Source of the DNA: Molossus alvarezi
Taxonomy: Eukaryota > Chordata > Mammalia > Chiroptera > Molossidae
Reading direction: 5' to 3'
Assembly (NCBI GenBank): GCA_037176705.1
Contig: JBAWUJ010000065.1
Coordinates: 310,001 to 374,000, forward strand
DNA: 64,000 nucleotides
Part shown: positions 36,544-50,482 of the stretch, piece by piece
How the letters are laid out: each line of letters opens with the position of its first letter
Numbering within the stretch: the first letter of the stretch is position 1
Position numbers and translations under genes: made by a program
The notes under the pieces: model-generated
Seen by the model: the letters and a program-made list of their open reading frames with translations, nothing else
Told to the model about the DNA's origin: nothing
The model's database searches: none

Positions 36544-39500
36544 AAAGGCAGTGGGCAGGACTGGAGGAAGGGTGAGTGCGTGAGAGAGAATGTGAGTGGA
36601 TGGAATTTTGGACCAGCAACCTCAAGCAGTACAGAAACGCAGAGCAGAAGGTTCCTGTGCTGTGGACAGGAAGCAGCCTGCTACTGTGGTCAGAGTCTCT
36701 TCAGGGTGCTTCTCCTTGCATGGCCAGGAGGCCCTGCTGTTTTGGAAGATCCCTGGTCTTTTCTGGGAGAAGGCAGTGGGTGTGGCTATGGCCCAGCAAC
36801 TGGAGCCCACCAGTGTACCTAGCACCATTGAACCAGTGGACCCCACTATGTGAACACAGACCAGTGCACAGTAGTGGCGCTGTCAAGGTGCCTGCTGCAG
36901 AAACGACAGGGCTGAATGCCGAGCACCATCTTCCACAGTAATATCCTGCTCAGAGCCTAGCCACCACCCCAGCAACAAAAGCTCTGGAGCAGACATCCAT
37001 CCCCAGGCAGCAACAGCAGCAGATTGGCAGTTGAGTCCCATCCCCAAAAGCTTCAGCAGAGGCTGAGCAGAAGCAGAGTCCCACCAGGCAGCAGCACTCC
37101 CCAGAAGCCAGTGGTGAGACCTGGAGCTCCAGGGGTGCCTGTGAGATACAGCTGCCCACAGGACTGTCGGGGTGTGTGGCTCCAGCGGGGCCTGAGCTAC
37201 ACACCTGCCTGCAGCACAGGCAACCAGTGGGGATCGCAGCTTCAGTGGGGCCCATGTGATCCAGCAGCAGTGCCTACAAGGACAGAAAAACACCGGCCTA
37301 CAGTAGTCAATCCTCTAGGACCCACAGCAGACAAGAGGCAACACTCATCAGAAAAGTCTGGGAGGCATAGCAGCTTTATTTTATATACCCTGACCTGCCT
37401 ACACATCCTAACATCCCTCACCATGTCTACAACTACCAGATGGCTAAAATGGGGAGACGAACCAATAACACCCAAATAAAAGAAAAGGAGGAATTACCAG
37501 AAAAGAAACTACATGAAAGGGAAGAAAGCTATTAGTCAGATAAAGAATTCAAAGCAGCTCTGGCCAGTTTGTCTCATCGGTTAGAGCACTGCTCTGCAGA
37601 CCAGGGAATCCTGGGTTCCATTCTGGCCAAGGGCATATACCTCAGTTGCGGTTCATCTCCAGCCACAGTTGGGGTCATGCGGGTGGCAACCAATTGATGT
37701 GTCTCTCTCATATTGATATTTCTCTCTCTCTTTCCCTCCCACTCTATATGGAGATAAAATGTAAAAATATCCCCAGGTGAGGATTTTAAAAAAAGAATCC
37801 AAAACAGTGATTTTAAGGGTGACCAAACAATTCAGCAAGAACTACAAGCAACTTAATAGAATTATAGAGAGCTCAGAGGGAACTACAGCAGCTTTAAAAA
37901 AGGGGCAGAATAAAAATCAAGAAGAAATAAAGGATGACATAACTGATATGAAAAATACCTTAGAAGGATTCAATAGTAGATTAGAAAAAGCTAAAGACTG
38001 AATCAGTGCATTAGAAGACAAGGTAAAACAAAAAAATTTCCAAGCAGGAAATGGGGTTGACAATAAAAAACAGGAGGAGAGTTTAAGGGAGCTTTGGGAC
38101 AACACAAAGCATAACAACATTCACATCATAGGAATAACAGAAGAAGAAGAATCAGAGAAAGGAATAGAGAACCGTTTTAAAGAAATAATGACAAAAAAAC
38201 TTTCCTAATTTGGCAAAGGAAAAAGTCACACAAGTCCAGGAAACACAGAGTTCCAAGCAAGACGAACCCACAAAGACCCACACCTAGACGCATCATAATT
38301 AAAATGGCAAACATTAAAGATAGAGAAAGAATCTTAATGGAAGCAAGAGAGAGAGACAGAAAGTTACCTATAAGGGGCTCTCATTAGACTGTCAGTTGAT
38401 TTCTCAATAGAAACACTGCAGGCCAGAAGGGAGTGGCACAAAGTGTACAAAGTAATGCGAGGCAAGGGTCTGGATCCAAACTACTCCATCCAGCAAGGTG
38501 TATCATTCAAAATCAAAGGTGAAATAAAGAGCCTCAAAGACCAAATAAAAAGCTAAAGTAATTTGCCATAATCAAACCAGCAATGCAAGAAACGCTATAA
38601 AAAGAAGAAATAAAGAGAGAGAGAGAGAGAAATGCAGACATAAAATAAAATGGCAACTAATAAGTATTTATCAATAATAACCTTAAATGTAATGGCTAAA
38701 ATCCCAGTCAAAAAACATAGGGTAGGTAATTGGATAAAAAACATGACACATATATATTGTGTTTACAAGGGACCTACCTCACAACAACAGACTCACAAAG
38801 GATAAAAGTGAAGAGGTAAAAAAAAAAATTTCAGACAAATGGAAAAAAAATAAAGTAAAATAAAAAGCTAGGGCAGCAATACTCACATCTGATAAGATAG
38901 ACTTCAAACCAAGGGCCGTAATAAGAGACAAAGAGTGTTACGACATAATATTAAAAGGAACAATCCAACAAGAGAATATAACCCTGGTAAACATATATGC
39001 ACCAAACACAGGAGCACTAAAGTATATTAAAACACTTCTGGAGGACTTCAAAGAAGAGATCAATAGCAATACAATCATAGTGGGTGACTTCAACAGCCCA
39101 CTGACACCACTGGATATATCTTCTAGACAAAAAATAACACGGACTCAGAGTTCTTAAATGACAAACTAGATTAACTGAATTTCATTGATATTTACAGAAC
39201 CTTTCACCCCAAAGCAGCAGAATATACATTCTCCTCAAATGCCCGTGGGACATTCTTGAAGATAGACCAAATATTAGGACACAAAGTAAACCTCCACAAA
39301 TTCAAGAAGATTGAAATTACACCAAGCATCTTCTCAGATTGCAATGCATAAAACTAAGAATCAATTACAACAAAAACACACAAACACTTTCAAACACATG
39401 GAGGCTAAATAGCATGCTATTAAACAAGGAATGAGTTACCAAGGATATCAAGGAAAAAATTTAAAACTTCCTGGAAACCAATGAAAATGAACACACAACA

Positions 39501-40280
39501 ACACAAAATCTATGGGATGCAGCAAAAGCAGTTCTGGGATGGAAGTTCAAAGCACTACAGGCCCACCTCAAAAAACAAGAAAAATTCCAAATTAACTTTC
39601 TAACCCCAAAACTCAATGAACTAGAAAGTAAACAAAAAGAAAAACCCAGGGCAAGTAGAAGAAAAGAAAGAGCAAACATCAGAGCAGAAAAAAATGACAC
39701 AGCAACTAAAAAAAACAGTTCAAAAAATCAATGAAACAAAGAGCTGGTTTTTTAAAAGATAAACAAGATTGATCAACTCTTCACCAGACTCACCAAGAAA
39801 CAAAAAGAGAGGACTCAAATAAACCAAATCATAAACGAAAAAGGAGAAATAACAACCGACACCACAGAAATACAAAGAACCATTAAAACATACTAGGAAC
39901 AATTACATCCAAAAAATTGAACAATCTATGCAAAATGGACACATTTCTAGAAACACACAGTTGCCCAAAACTGAACAGGGAAGAGACAAAAAATTAGAAT
40001 AGAACAATCACAATTAAGGAAATTGAAGGTGTAATCAAGAAACTTCCAGAAAATAAAAGCCCAGACCTGGATGGCTACATGGAGGAGGTTTACTGAACAT
40101 TCAAAGAAGACCTAACACCCATTCTCCTCAAACTATTTCAAAAAAATCCAAGAAGATGAAAAACTTCAAAACTTATTCTATGAGGCCAACATAATTCAAA
40201 TTCCAAAACCAGATAAAGATACCCCAAAGAAAGAAAACTAGAGGCCAATATCCCTGATGAACACACATGCCAACTATTAG
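36544..40280 (+). mobile_element. L1-C (lineage 1), 5' part with Ves insertion
   Basis: 5'UTR from GGCAGTGGGCAGG to about 37440, including a GC-rich stretch rich in CAGCAGC runs. ORF1 region about 37445-38540, interrupted by a Ves SINE. ORF2 starts at about 38649 (ATGGCAACTAATAAG) and runs through the endonuclease, where the usual QETHL reads QGTYL. RT begins with NKSPDLDGYMEEVY-like sequence and is cut off at about 40280, where lineage-2 L1-D begins. Many stops and frameshifts. Confidence 0.9.
37558..37792 (+). mobile_element. Ves SINE in L1-C ORF1
   Basis: tRNA-derived head (CTGGCCAGTTTGTCTCATCG, GGTTAGAGCA and a GGTTCCATT B-box-like block), middle GGTCATGCGGGTGGCAACC, then a CT-rich segment and an A-rich tail. 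Flanked by AAGAATTCAAAGCAG (37543-37557) and AAGAATCCAAAACAG (37793-37807). Confidence 0.93.
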
Positions 40281-41020
40281 AAAATAAGCCCTCGGCTGGT
40301 GCCTCATGAACTCGCTGGAATCAGGGGACTCTGCTGGAAGCTGCTGCCACCTCCACAGTGTCCCGCTACTGCGGCTTAGTCCTGGGGCTTCTGCTGAGTG
40401 CAACACCCTCGGCTGGTGCCACAGCCACGGCCGCCCTTGGCTGGAAGAAGCGCCCTTGAGTTAAAAGTCACAGGCAGCTCCATGACGCAAAGTCTAGAGA
40501 GAGGCTAAATTGGCAGCCACCACTCACCTTGGGCTCTGGCAGAGGAAAGGCAGACTGGACTAGAACTGTGTGGGGATACTCAAGTTTTGGTGGGTGCCAC
40601 GCAGGACTGTGGTCATTTTAATCCTCCCCAGGGCCCTGGGGAGAGGCAGAGGCCAATTTCTCAGAGATTCAACCCAACCTGGTGGCCATTGACATGTTAA
40701 TTGAGATCCATTAACCACCAGCAGCTGCCCCAACCTCAAGAAATCCTCTTACACTCAGCACCTGAGGGAGTTTTTCAGGTAACTCAGAAACCAAGGGTCT
40801 TCAGGAGACCTCTACTAATAGCCTCCAGGCAAAAAAAGCTAGAGGATAACTACCATTCCCTGGGCTAGCGACACTAACCAGAAAAGCTAGGACTTGACAG
40901 TGGTGTTTAAAGTGAGTCCTTCCTTGATCATGCAAACCCAGGAGAGAAAGCCACAAACAGCAGAACACCAAACACACAGGGAAACTTTGGCAGACTACAA
41001 AGCACACTGTGATAGCCAAA

Positions 41021-41836
41021 ATGGTGAAAAATAGAAACAAAAGCCAAATGAAAGAACAAGAGATCTCTATGGAAGATGAGATAAATGAGGTGCAGTTAAG
41101 CAAGTTAACAGAACTAGAATCTAGAGCCATGATGTTGAGGCAGCTCAAAAACTTGTGAAAGGATATGAGAGCCATAAAAAAAGACATAGAATGTTCAAAA
41201 TCAACCAGTTGGAAATTAAAAACCAACAAGAAAAAATGAAGAATGACATATCAGAAATGAAAAACACATTGGAATGTCTAAAAAGCAGAGTAGGGGAAGC
41301 AGAGGACTGGATCAGTGAATTAGAAGACAGGGGAGAAAGAAATCAACCAATCAGAAACCCAAAAGGAAAAAACGATTAAAAAACAGAAAGACAGCTTAAG
41401 AGAACTGTGGGACAACTGGAAATGAAAGAATTTTTGCATCATCGGAGTATCTGAAGAAGAAGAAAATGAGCAAGTGTTAGAGAATATATTCAAAGAAATA
41501 GTGACAGAAAACTTTCCTAATTTGGTGAAGGAAGAAGGCATTCAAGTTCAAGAATCACAGAGAGCCCCAAGTAAGAAGAAACCAAACAGGCCCACACCAA
41601 GAAACATCGTAATCAAACTGCCAAAAATTGAAGACAAAGAGAGAATCTTAAAAGCAGCAAGAGATAAGCAATAGGTTACCTACAAAGAAAACCCCATAAG
41701 GCTCTCAGCTGACTTCTCAGAAGAAACAATGCAGTCCAGAAGGGACTGGTATAAAATAATCAAGGTCATGAAAAACCAGGTTCTGAATCCAAGACTACTC
41801 TACCCAGAAAGGCTATCATTCAAAATAGAAGGTTAA
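41021..41836 (+). pseudogene. L1-D ORF1 (RNA-binding chaperone), broken
   Basis: Encodes L1 ORF1p, the coiled-coil RNA-binding protein of the L1 RNP. The ATG is at 41021 (MVKNRNKSQMKEQE). The coiled coil includes EDWISELEDRGERNQPI, and the RNA-binding part includes FPNLVKEEGIQVQESQRAP. A frame change near 41157 and a TAG at about 41672 (AAGCAATAGGTT, where the 61965 copy has AAGCAACAGCTT) cut the frame, so no full ORF1p can be made. Confidence 0.85.
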
Positions 41837-41977
41837 ATAAAGAGCTTCCCAGACAAAAAAAAAAAAAAAAGTCTAAGGGAATACATTAGCACCAAACCAG
41901 CACTGCAAGAAATATTAAAAGGACTGCTGTAATTACCAGGAGAAATGGGAAGAAAAATAGAACCACACTAAACAAAA

Positions 41978-44900
41978 ATGGCAATAAATAAGTACATATC
42001 AATAATCACCTTAAATGTAAATGGATTGAATGCTCCCATAAAAAGACATAGAGTAGCTGATAGGATAAGAAAGCATGACTCATCTATATGATGTTTACAA
42101 AAGACCCACCTTACAACAAAAGACTCACATAGATTGAAAGTGAAGGAATGGAAAAAATCTTCTAAGCAAACAAAAGAGAAATAAAAGCTGGGGTAGCAAT
42201 ACTCACATCTAATAAAATATATTTCAGAAAGAAGGTCATAAATACAGATAAAGAAGGCCACAACATAATATTGAAAGGATCTATCCAACAGGAAGATATA
42301 ACCTTGATAATCATATATGCACCCAATATTGGACCACCAAAATATATTTAAAAACTTCTGGAGTACTTCAAAGGAGAAATCGATAGCAATACAATTATAG
42401 CAGGAAACTTCAACAACCCGCTGACATCACTTGATAGGTCCTCTAGACAAAAAATTAGCAAGGAAACAAAGACTCTGAATGAAGCACTAGACCAAATGGA
42501 TTTAATAGATATCTACAAAGAATTACACCCCAAAATTACAGAATTCACATTCTTCTCAAGTGCACATAAAACATTCTCTAATATAGACCACATGCTAGAG
42601 CACAAAGTAAGTCTCTACAAGTTTAATAAGATTGAAATCATATCAAGCATCTTCTCAGCTCACAATGGCATGAAACTAGAAATCAATTGCAAGAAGAACA
42701 TACAAAGATATTTAAACACATGGAAGGTAAATAGCATGTTATTAAACAATGAATGGGTCACAGAGGAGATCAAGGAAGAAATCAAAAACTTCCTGGAAAC
42801 CAATGAAAATGAAGACACAACAACACAACATCTATGAAATGCAGCGAAAGCAGTTCGGAAAGGGAAGGTCATAGCACTAGAGTCTACCTTAAAAACAAAA
42901 AAAAAGAAAAATCTCTAATAGATTATCTAACCTCACAACTTAATGAACTAGAGAGCAAACAAAAAGAAAACCCCAGAGCAAGTAGAAGGAAGGAAATAGT
43001 AAAGATCAGAGCAGAAATATATGACATAGAGACAAAAAAAAAACACAAAAAACTAAGGATCAATAAAACAAAGAGCTGGTTTTTCGAAAAGATAAACAAG
43101 ATTGATGGACCCTTAGCTAGACTCACCAAGAAACAAAGAGAGAAAACCCAAATACACAAAATCAGAAAGAAAAGAGGAGAGGTAACAATTGACACCACAG
43201 AAATACAAAAGACTGTTAACAACTACTATGAACAATTGTATGGCAACACATTCGACAATCTTAGCGAAATGGACAAGTTTCTAGAAACACGTAGTCTCCC
43301 AAATGTGGATCAGTAAGAGATAGAAAACTTGAACAGACCAATATCAAAAGAAGAAATTGAAGATGTAATCAAGACTCTCCCAGCAAACAAAAGCCCAGGC
43401 CTGGATGGCTTCACGGGGGAGTTTTACCGGACATTCAAAGAAGAACTGATAACCGTTCTCCACAAACTATTTCAAAAAATTCAAGAAGAAAGACTTCCAA
43501 ACACGTTTTATGAAGCCAGCATAATTCTAATTCCAAAACCAGAAAAGGACACTAAAAAGAAAGAAAAGTACAGGCCAATATACCTGATCAACATAGCTGC
43601 CAAAATCCTGAACAAAATACTAGCAAATCGAATCCAGCAATACACCAAAAAAATTATCCATCATGACCAAGTGGGATTCATCCCAGGGAGGCAAAGCTGG
43701 TAGAATATTCGCAAATCCATAAATGTGATACACCACATAAATAAAATGAAGAATAAAAATCACATGATCATATCAATAGATGCTAAAAAAGCGTTCGACA
43801 AAATCCAGCATCCAGTTCTGATAAAAACGCTCAGCAGTCTGGGAATAGAGGGACCATATTGAGACATAATAAAGGCCATATATGAAAGACCTACATCATA
43901 CTCAATGGACAAAAACTAAAAGCATTTATCTTAAGAACAAAAACAAAGCAAGGAAGCCCACTTTCACCACTCTTATTTAACATAGTACTGGAAGTCTCAG
44001 CCACAGCAATCTGACAGGAAAAAAAAATAATAGGGATCCAAATTGGAAAGGAGAATGTGAAACTGTCATTATTTTCAGAGGACATGATACTATTCGTGGA
44101 AAACCCCAAAGACTCCATCAAAAGTTTACTAGACTTAATAATTGAATTTGGCAAAGTAGCAGGATACAAAGTTAACATCAAGAAATCAATTGCATTCTTA
44201 TACAACAATGATGAACTCACAGAAAGAGAAACTAAGAAAACAATCCCATTTACCATTGCGTCAAAAAAATTAAGATACCTAGAAATAAACTTAACTAAAG
44301 AAATAAAGGACCTATTCACAGAAAACTACATGTCATTAAAAAAAAAAATAGAGGAAGATATAAAAAAGTGAAAGCACATACCCTGTTCATGGTTTGTGAG
44401 AATTAACATCATTAAAATGTCCATATTACCCAAAGCAATTTATAGATTCCACGCAATCCCGATCAAAATATCAACGGCTTACTTCACAGAATTAGAACAA
44501 TTATTTCAAAAGTTCATATGGAACCAAAAAAGGCCTTGAATAGCCACAGCAATTCTGAAAAGAAAGAACAAAGTTGGAGGGATCACAATACCAGATTTCA
44601 GGTTATACTACAAAGCCACTGTAATCAAAACAGCCTGGAACTGGCACAAGAACAGGCATATAGACCAGTAGAACAGAACAGAGAACCCAGAAATGGACCG
44701 AAGGCAATATGTTCAATTAATATTTGATAAAGGTGGAAAGAGCATACAATGGAGTAAGGACAGCCTGTTTAATAAATGGTGCTGGGAAAATTGGACAGCT
44801 ACTTGCAGAAAAATGAAACTAGTCCATCAACTTACACCCTACACATGAATAAACTCAAAATGAATAAAAGACTTAAATGTGACTCATGGATCCATAAAAA

Positions 44901-45792
44901 TCCTAGAAGACACTGTAGGTAAAATTTCAGACATCATACGCAGCAGAATTTTTACTGACACATCACCTAAGGCGATAGAAACAAAGGAGAAAATGAACAC
45001 ATGGGACTACATCAAACTCAAAAGCTTCTGCACAGCGAAAGATACAATAATCAAACGAAAAGGCTACCCACTGTATGGGAGAGCATAATTGCCAATGATA
45101 TATATCAAATAAGAGGTTAATTTCCAACACATATAGAGTGCTCATACAACTCCACAAAAGGAAGACAAAAATCCAATTAAAAAATGGGCAGAGGAACTAA
45201 ATAGACACCTCTCCAAACAGGACATACAAATGGCTGAGAAACATATGAAGAAATTCTCATCATCACTAATCATCAGAGATGCAAATTAAAACAACAATGA
45301 GGTATCACCTCACACCTGTCAGAAAGGACGCCATCAACAAATCATCAAACAACAAGTGTTGGTGAGGGAATGGAGAAAAGGGGACTCTAGTACACTGCTG
45401 GTGGGAATGCAGACTGGTGCAGCCACTATGGAAAACAATGTGGTGTTACCTTAAAAACTTAAAAATTGAACTTCCATTTGACCCAGTGATTCCACGTCTA
45501 GGAATATACCCTAAGAAGCCTGAAACACCAATCAGAAAGAATATATGTACCCCATGTTTGTAGCAGCACTATTTACAATAGCAAAGATCTGGAAACAGTC
45601 CAAGTGTCCATCAGTAGATGAATGGACAAAAACACCGTGGTACATATACACAATGGAGTACTACGCAGCTGTAAGACAGATCTCTTATCCTTTGAGACTA
45701 CATGGAGGGACCTGGAAAGTATCATCCTAAGTGAAACAAGCCAAACAGAGAAAGACATGCTTCATATAATCTCACTTATTTGTGAAATATAA
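41978..45792 (+). pseudogene. L1-D ORF2 (endonuclease/RT), broken
   Basis: Full-span but dead ORF2. It starts MAINKYISIITLNVNG at 41978. The endonuclease motif QETHL reads QKTHL at 42098-42112; the Glu, catalytic in human L1 as I recall, is replaced. RT blocks include [17 protein letters not shown] and [10 protein letters not shown]. There is a TAG at about 43701 (GGTAGAATATTC, expected GGTACAATATTC) and a TGA near 43860. The RT active-site block reads FSEDM near 44075 instead of FADDM. The C-terminus ends ISLICEI followed by TAA at 45790. Confidence 0.88.
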
Positions 45793-46021
45793 TGAACATA
45801 ACAGTCTGAGGAATGGAGTAGTCCCAGAGACGTGGAAGTAAGGTACATACTGACAATCCCCAGAAGAGGGTGTAGTGGGGGAGAGATAAACCACAGAACT
45901 TATATGCATGAACAGTGGACATGGAGAAAAAATGGGGGAAAGTGCAGGGAGGGAGGGGGAGGGGGGAATCAGTGGGGGGGAAAGGAGAAACATCTGTAAC
46001 AAAAACTAATTAATAAAAAAA

Positions 46022-46970
46022 AATTGAACCCAGCCAAAAAAAAAAAAAAAAGAAAAAGAAAGCAATCTCATTTACAATTTCATCAAAAAGAATAAAATAC
46101 TTAGAAATATATTTAACCAAATGGGTAAGTGATTTGTACTGGTAAACTATAAGACATTGAAGAAATTTAAGTAGATACAAATAAATGGAATAATATACTG
46201 TGTTCATCGATAGGAAGAAGTAACACCATTAAAATGTTCATAACTACCCAAAGCAATCTACAGATCCTATGCAATCTGTTTCAAGTTACCAATGACAGTT
46301 CTCCCAGAACTAGACTAGATAATACTAAAACTTATAAGAAACCACAAAAGAGCCCAAATAGCCGCAGCGATACGGAGAAAGAACAACAAAGTGAGGTATC
46401 ACATTATCTGATATCAAACTATACACGGCTACAGTTATGAACAACAAAGTGAAATATCACACCACCTGATGCCAATCTATACAAGGCTACAGTTATGAAA
46501 ACAGCACGGTACCATCATAAATACAGACACATTGATCAAAAGAATCAAATCAAGAGCTTAGAAATAACACCCACACCTGTATGGTAAACTAATATATTAC
46601 AAAGGAGGCAAGAACATACAATGGGGTAAAAAGAAAATCTCTTCAATAAATGGTTTTGGAAAAAATAGAAACATGCATGCAAAAAAATAAATATAGACCA
46701 CTTTCATTGTATCCAAAAATAAAATCAAAATGGATTAAAAACTTCAATGTAAGACCTAAAACCATAAAACTCCTAGAAACAAACAGGCAGTAAAGTCTCT
46801 GACACTGCTGTCAGCAATATGTTTTTGGAGATGTGTCCCAGTCAAGGGAAATGAAAATAATAAAATAAACAAATGGGATTATTAAACCAAATTTCTGAAC
46901 AATTAAAAGCCATCAACATCACAAATAGACAGCCTGGTTAAATAAAATATATTCACTGAAAGTACCAAGT
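46022..46970 (+). mobile_element. Older L1 ORF2 C-terminal fragment
   Basis: Diverged L1 ORF2 sequence downstream of the RT active site: CAATCTCATTTACAATTTCA, CAAAGCAATCTACAGATCC and GATTAAAAACTTCAATGTAAG blocks in the order expected. It is older than the L1s on both sides and lacks both ends. Confidence 0.75.
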
Positions 46971-46972
46971 GA

Positions 46973-49900
46973 TGAGAAGTTGGCAGCAGGCAGGACCAGA
47001 GCAAGGAGGAGTGTGTGAGAGTGAGAACAAGTGTGAGAGAGAATGTGAACGGACGTGAGTGTAAATGAGAAATCTCAAGAAATGCAGAAATGTGGGGCAC
47101 AGGGTTCCTGTGCTGTGGACAGGGAGCAGGTGGCTACCACAATAAGCGGCTTGTCAGGGTGTTTTTCCCTATGAGGCTGAAAGGGCCTGGAATTTTGAAA
47201 GGTCCCTCGTATTCTCTGGGAGGAGGCAGTGGGAGCACCTAGGGCCGATAGACTTGAGCCCACCAGAGTGCCTTGCACATTGGACCAGTGGAACCTGCTG
47301 TGTCAATGCGGAGCAGTGCACAATCGTGGCACTGTCAAGGTACCACAACAGGCCAGGAACTGAGCACCATCTTCCACAGCAGCCACCTGATCAAAGCTGA
47401 GCACCAACCCCCCCAGCATCAGTTACTGGGCGACAGTGGAGCCACACCACCAACAGCAGACAAGGCTCAGGACCTGAGACACCCCCAGCATCAGAGGCTC
47501 AGGAGCAGACATCCATCTCCAGGCAGCAGCAGCACAGATTGGCAGCTGAGACCCAACTCCAGCAGCATCAGCAGAGGCTGATCAGGAGTGATTCCCCAGC
47601 CCAAGCAGCAGCAGGACTTGGGTAGCCAAAACCCACACCTGACAAATAAAACAGTGGGTTAGGAGTGGAACCCTTCCACAACAGCAGCAAAATCCTGGGA
47701 GTTGAGCATCCTCAGCCCCCAACATCAGCAGATGACTGGGAGCTGAGAGTACCCCCTGATAACAGCAGCAGTAGAACCACAAACCAAGAACTGTCACTTG
47801 CCCCCAGAAGCATCAGTTGTGACTGATCAGGAGCTGAGCAAAACCAGGCAATGTCACACCCCAGCAGCACCCCAGCAGGACCCACACATCCCAGTAGCAT
47901 AACAGCAGGGACCATAAACTCCTGCAGTGCCCCAGTACAACCATGTGCCCCAGCAGTGCACCAGCAGGACCCATGTATTTCAGCAATGCCTACTATGACA
48001 ACCCAATACCAGCCACCAGCGGCAAATCCTCCAGGATACAGCAGGCCAAGAGGTGCCACACACCAAACAGTCTGGAGGCACAGCAGCCTTATTGAATACA
48101 CAATGACCTGCCAACACATTCCAACATCCCTCACTGGGCCTAATACTACCAGATTGCTAAAATGGTGAGACAAAGAAACAACACGTTAATGAAAGAAAAG
48201 GAAGGATTACTAAAAGGAAGGACTACTAGGATTACTATGAAATGGGAGAAAGCAATTTGTCAGGAAAGAATTCAAACCAATCATTTTAAGGGAGTGCAAA
48301 CGATTTAGTGTGAACTACAAGCAACTTAATGAGAATTACAAAGAGCTCAGAGGGAACTACATCAGGTTAAAAAAAAAAGAGGTAGAAGCTATGAATAAAA
48401 ATCAAGAGGAAATAAAGAATGACAAAGCTGTTATAAAAAAATACCTTACAAGGTTTCAATAGTAAATGAGAAGAAGCTGAAGAATGAATCACTGAGTTAG
48501 AAGACAAGGTAAGAATACCCAAGTAGATCATCAAATGGGAAAACAAATTAAAAACAGGAGGAAAATGTAAGGAGTCTTTGGGACAATACAAAACGTAACA
48601 ACATTTGCATCATAAGGGGTAACAGAAAGAGAAGAATCAAAGAAAAGACAAGAGAATCTGTTTGAAGAAATAATGACAGAAAACTTTTCTAATTTGGTGA
48701 AGGAAAAAGTCACACAAGTCCAGGAAACACAGAGAGCCCCAAGCCAGAAGAACCCCAAGCAAGAAACCTCATAATTAAAATGGCAAACATTAGACAAAGA
48801 AAGAATCTCCAAAGAAGAAAGAGAGAGACAGAAACTTACCTAAAATGGAGCTCCCATTAGACTGTCAGCTGATTTCTCAATAAAACACAGCAGGCCAGAA
48901 GAAAGTGGCATGAAGTACACAAAATATAGAGAGGCAAGTGTCTGAATTCAAGACTACTCTATCCAGCAAGGCTATCATTCAAAACTGAAGGTGAAATAAA
49001 GATTCACAGACAAAAAAAAAGCTAAAGAACTTTACCTCCACCAAACCAGCACTGCAAGAAATACTAAAGGGACTGTTGTAAGAAAAAGAAATAGAGAGAG
49101 AGGTGGGGAGGAACACAGGCATAAAATAAAACCAGCAAGTAATAAGTACCTATCAATAAAAACCTTAAATGTAAATGGCTTAAATGCTTCCATGAAAAGA
49201 CACTTGGTAGCTGATTGGATAAGAAAACATGACCCATATATATCCTATCTACAAGAGCCCCACCACACAACAAAAGACTCACATGGGTAAAAGTAAAGGG
49301 ATAAAATTTTTTTTTTTCCAGGGAAATGGAAGTGAAAAAAAAAAAAAAACCTGGTATAGTAGTACTCATATTTAATAAGATAGATTCAAAATGAGGGACA
49401 TAATGAGAGATAAAAAAGATTACTACATAATATTAAAGGGATCAATCCAACAAGATAATTTAACCCTGGTAAAAACATATGCACCAAATACAGGAAAACC
49501 AAAATACATTAAAAAACTTCTGGAGACCCTGGCCGGTTTGCCTCAGCAGTTAAGAGCATTGGCCTGCAGTCCCTAGAGACCGGGTATTGGTTACCACTAA
49601 GGGCACATAACTCAGTTGCAGTTTGTCACTGACCCCGGTTAGTCATATGGGTGGCAGCCATTCGATGTGTCCCTTTCACGTCGATCTCTCTCTCTCTCTC
49701 TGTCTCTCTCTCTCTTCCTCCCACTCTATTGGAACAAAAAATGAAAAAATGTCCTCGAGTGAGGATTAAAAAAAAAAAAAAAAACTTCTGGAGGACTTCA
49801 AGGGAGAGAATAATAGCAATATAAGCATAGTGGGTGAATTTAACACCCCACAGACACCATAAGATAGAATTTCTACACAAAAAAATTAACAAGGACACAA

Positions 49901-50455
49901 GTCCTTAAATGACAAACTAGATTAGTTAAACTTAATTGATATTTACAGAACATTTTACCTGAAAGCTGCAGAATATACATTCTATTCAAGTGCACACAGG
50001 GCATCCTTGAAAAGACTGCATTTTAGGCCACAAGGTAAGTCTTTACCAATTCAAGAAAATTGAAGTCATATCAAGCATCCACTCAGATCCGAATGACATG
50101 ACAACACTAGAAACCAATTACAACAAAAATACACAAAAAACATTCAAACACATGGAAGCAAACTAGCATGTTATTAACCAATGAATGGGTTATCAAAGAG
50201 TTCAAGAAAAAAAATTCCTGGCAACCAAGAAAAATGAACACAAAACAACACAAAATCTATGGGATGCAGTGAAGCAGTCCTGAGAGGGAAGTTCATACCA
50301 CTACAGGCCAACCTCAACAAACAAGAAAAATTAAGAATTGACTTTCTAACCCTACAACTCAAAGAACTAGAAACTAAACAAAAAGAAAAAAAACAGAGCA
50401 ACTAGAAGAAAAGAACTAGAAATGTCAGTGAGGAAATAAAGGACACAGAATCTGA
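46973..50455 (+). mobile_element. L1-E (lineage 1), 5' part with Ves insertion
   Basis: 5'UTR from GAGAAGTTGGCAGCAGG to about 48165, with a CAGCAGC-rich middle (47390-48010). ORF1 remains 48165-49010. At the ORF2 start (about 49131) the ATG is lost (CCAGCAAGTAATAAG where sister copies have TGGCAACTAATAA). The endonuclease motif reads QEPH. A Ves SINE splits the endonuclease. The element ends in the linker at about 50455. Dead. Confidence 0.88.
49526..49780 (+). mobile_element. Ves SINE in L1-E ORF2
   Basis: Complete Ves: head ACCCTGGCCGGTTTGCCTCA, middle GGGCACATAACTCAGTTGCA, GGTGGCAGCCATTCGATG, a long TCTCTC run and a poly-A tail. Flanking duplications are AAAAACTTCTGGAG (49512-49525) and AAAACTTCTGGAG (49781-49793). 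Confidence 0.95.
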
Positions 50456-50482
50456 AAAAAAAAAAATCTGGGGGTGGGATGG

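Larger units (their letters stand above)
33017..36892. repeat. 3.88-kb tandem duplication, unit 2
   Basis: Second copy of 29137-33016, ending in the 5'UTR of L1-C at GCTGTCAAGGTGCC (36879-36892), where L1-C continues with its own sequence (TGCTGCAG) instead of GGTTGTGG. Confidence 0.95.
40290..46020 (+). mobile_element. L1-D (lineage 2), nearly full length
   Basis: The most complete L1 in the window, about 5.7 kb: 5'UTR 40290-41020, ORF1, a spacer, ORF2, a G-rich 3'UTR and an A-rich end at 46012-46020 (CTGTAACAAAAACTAATTAATAAA). Inactivated by several point changes and frameshifts. Confidence 0.93.

Noticed and set aside
44057..44371. L1-D as an active L1
   Set aside because: Its RT active site reads FSED, the endonuclease Glu is replaced by Lys, and several stops interrupt both ORFs.
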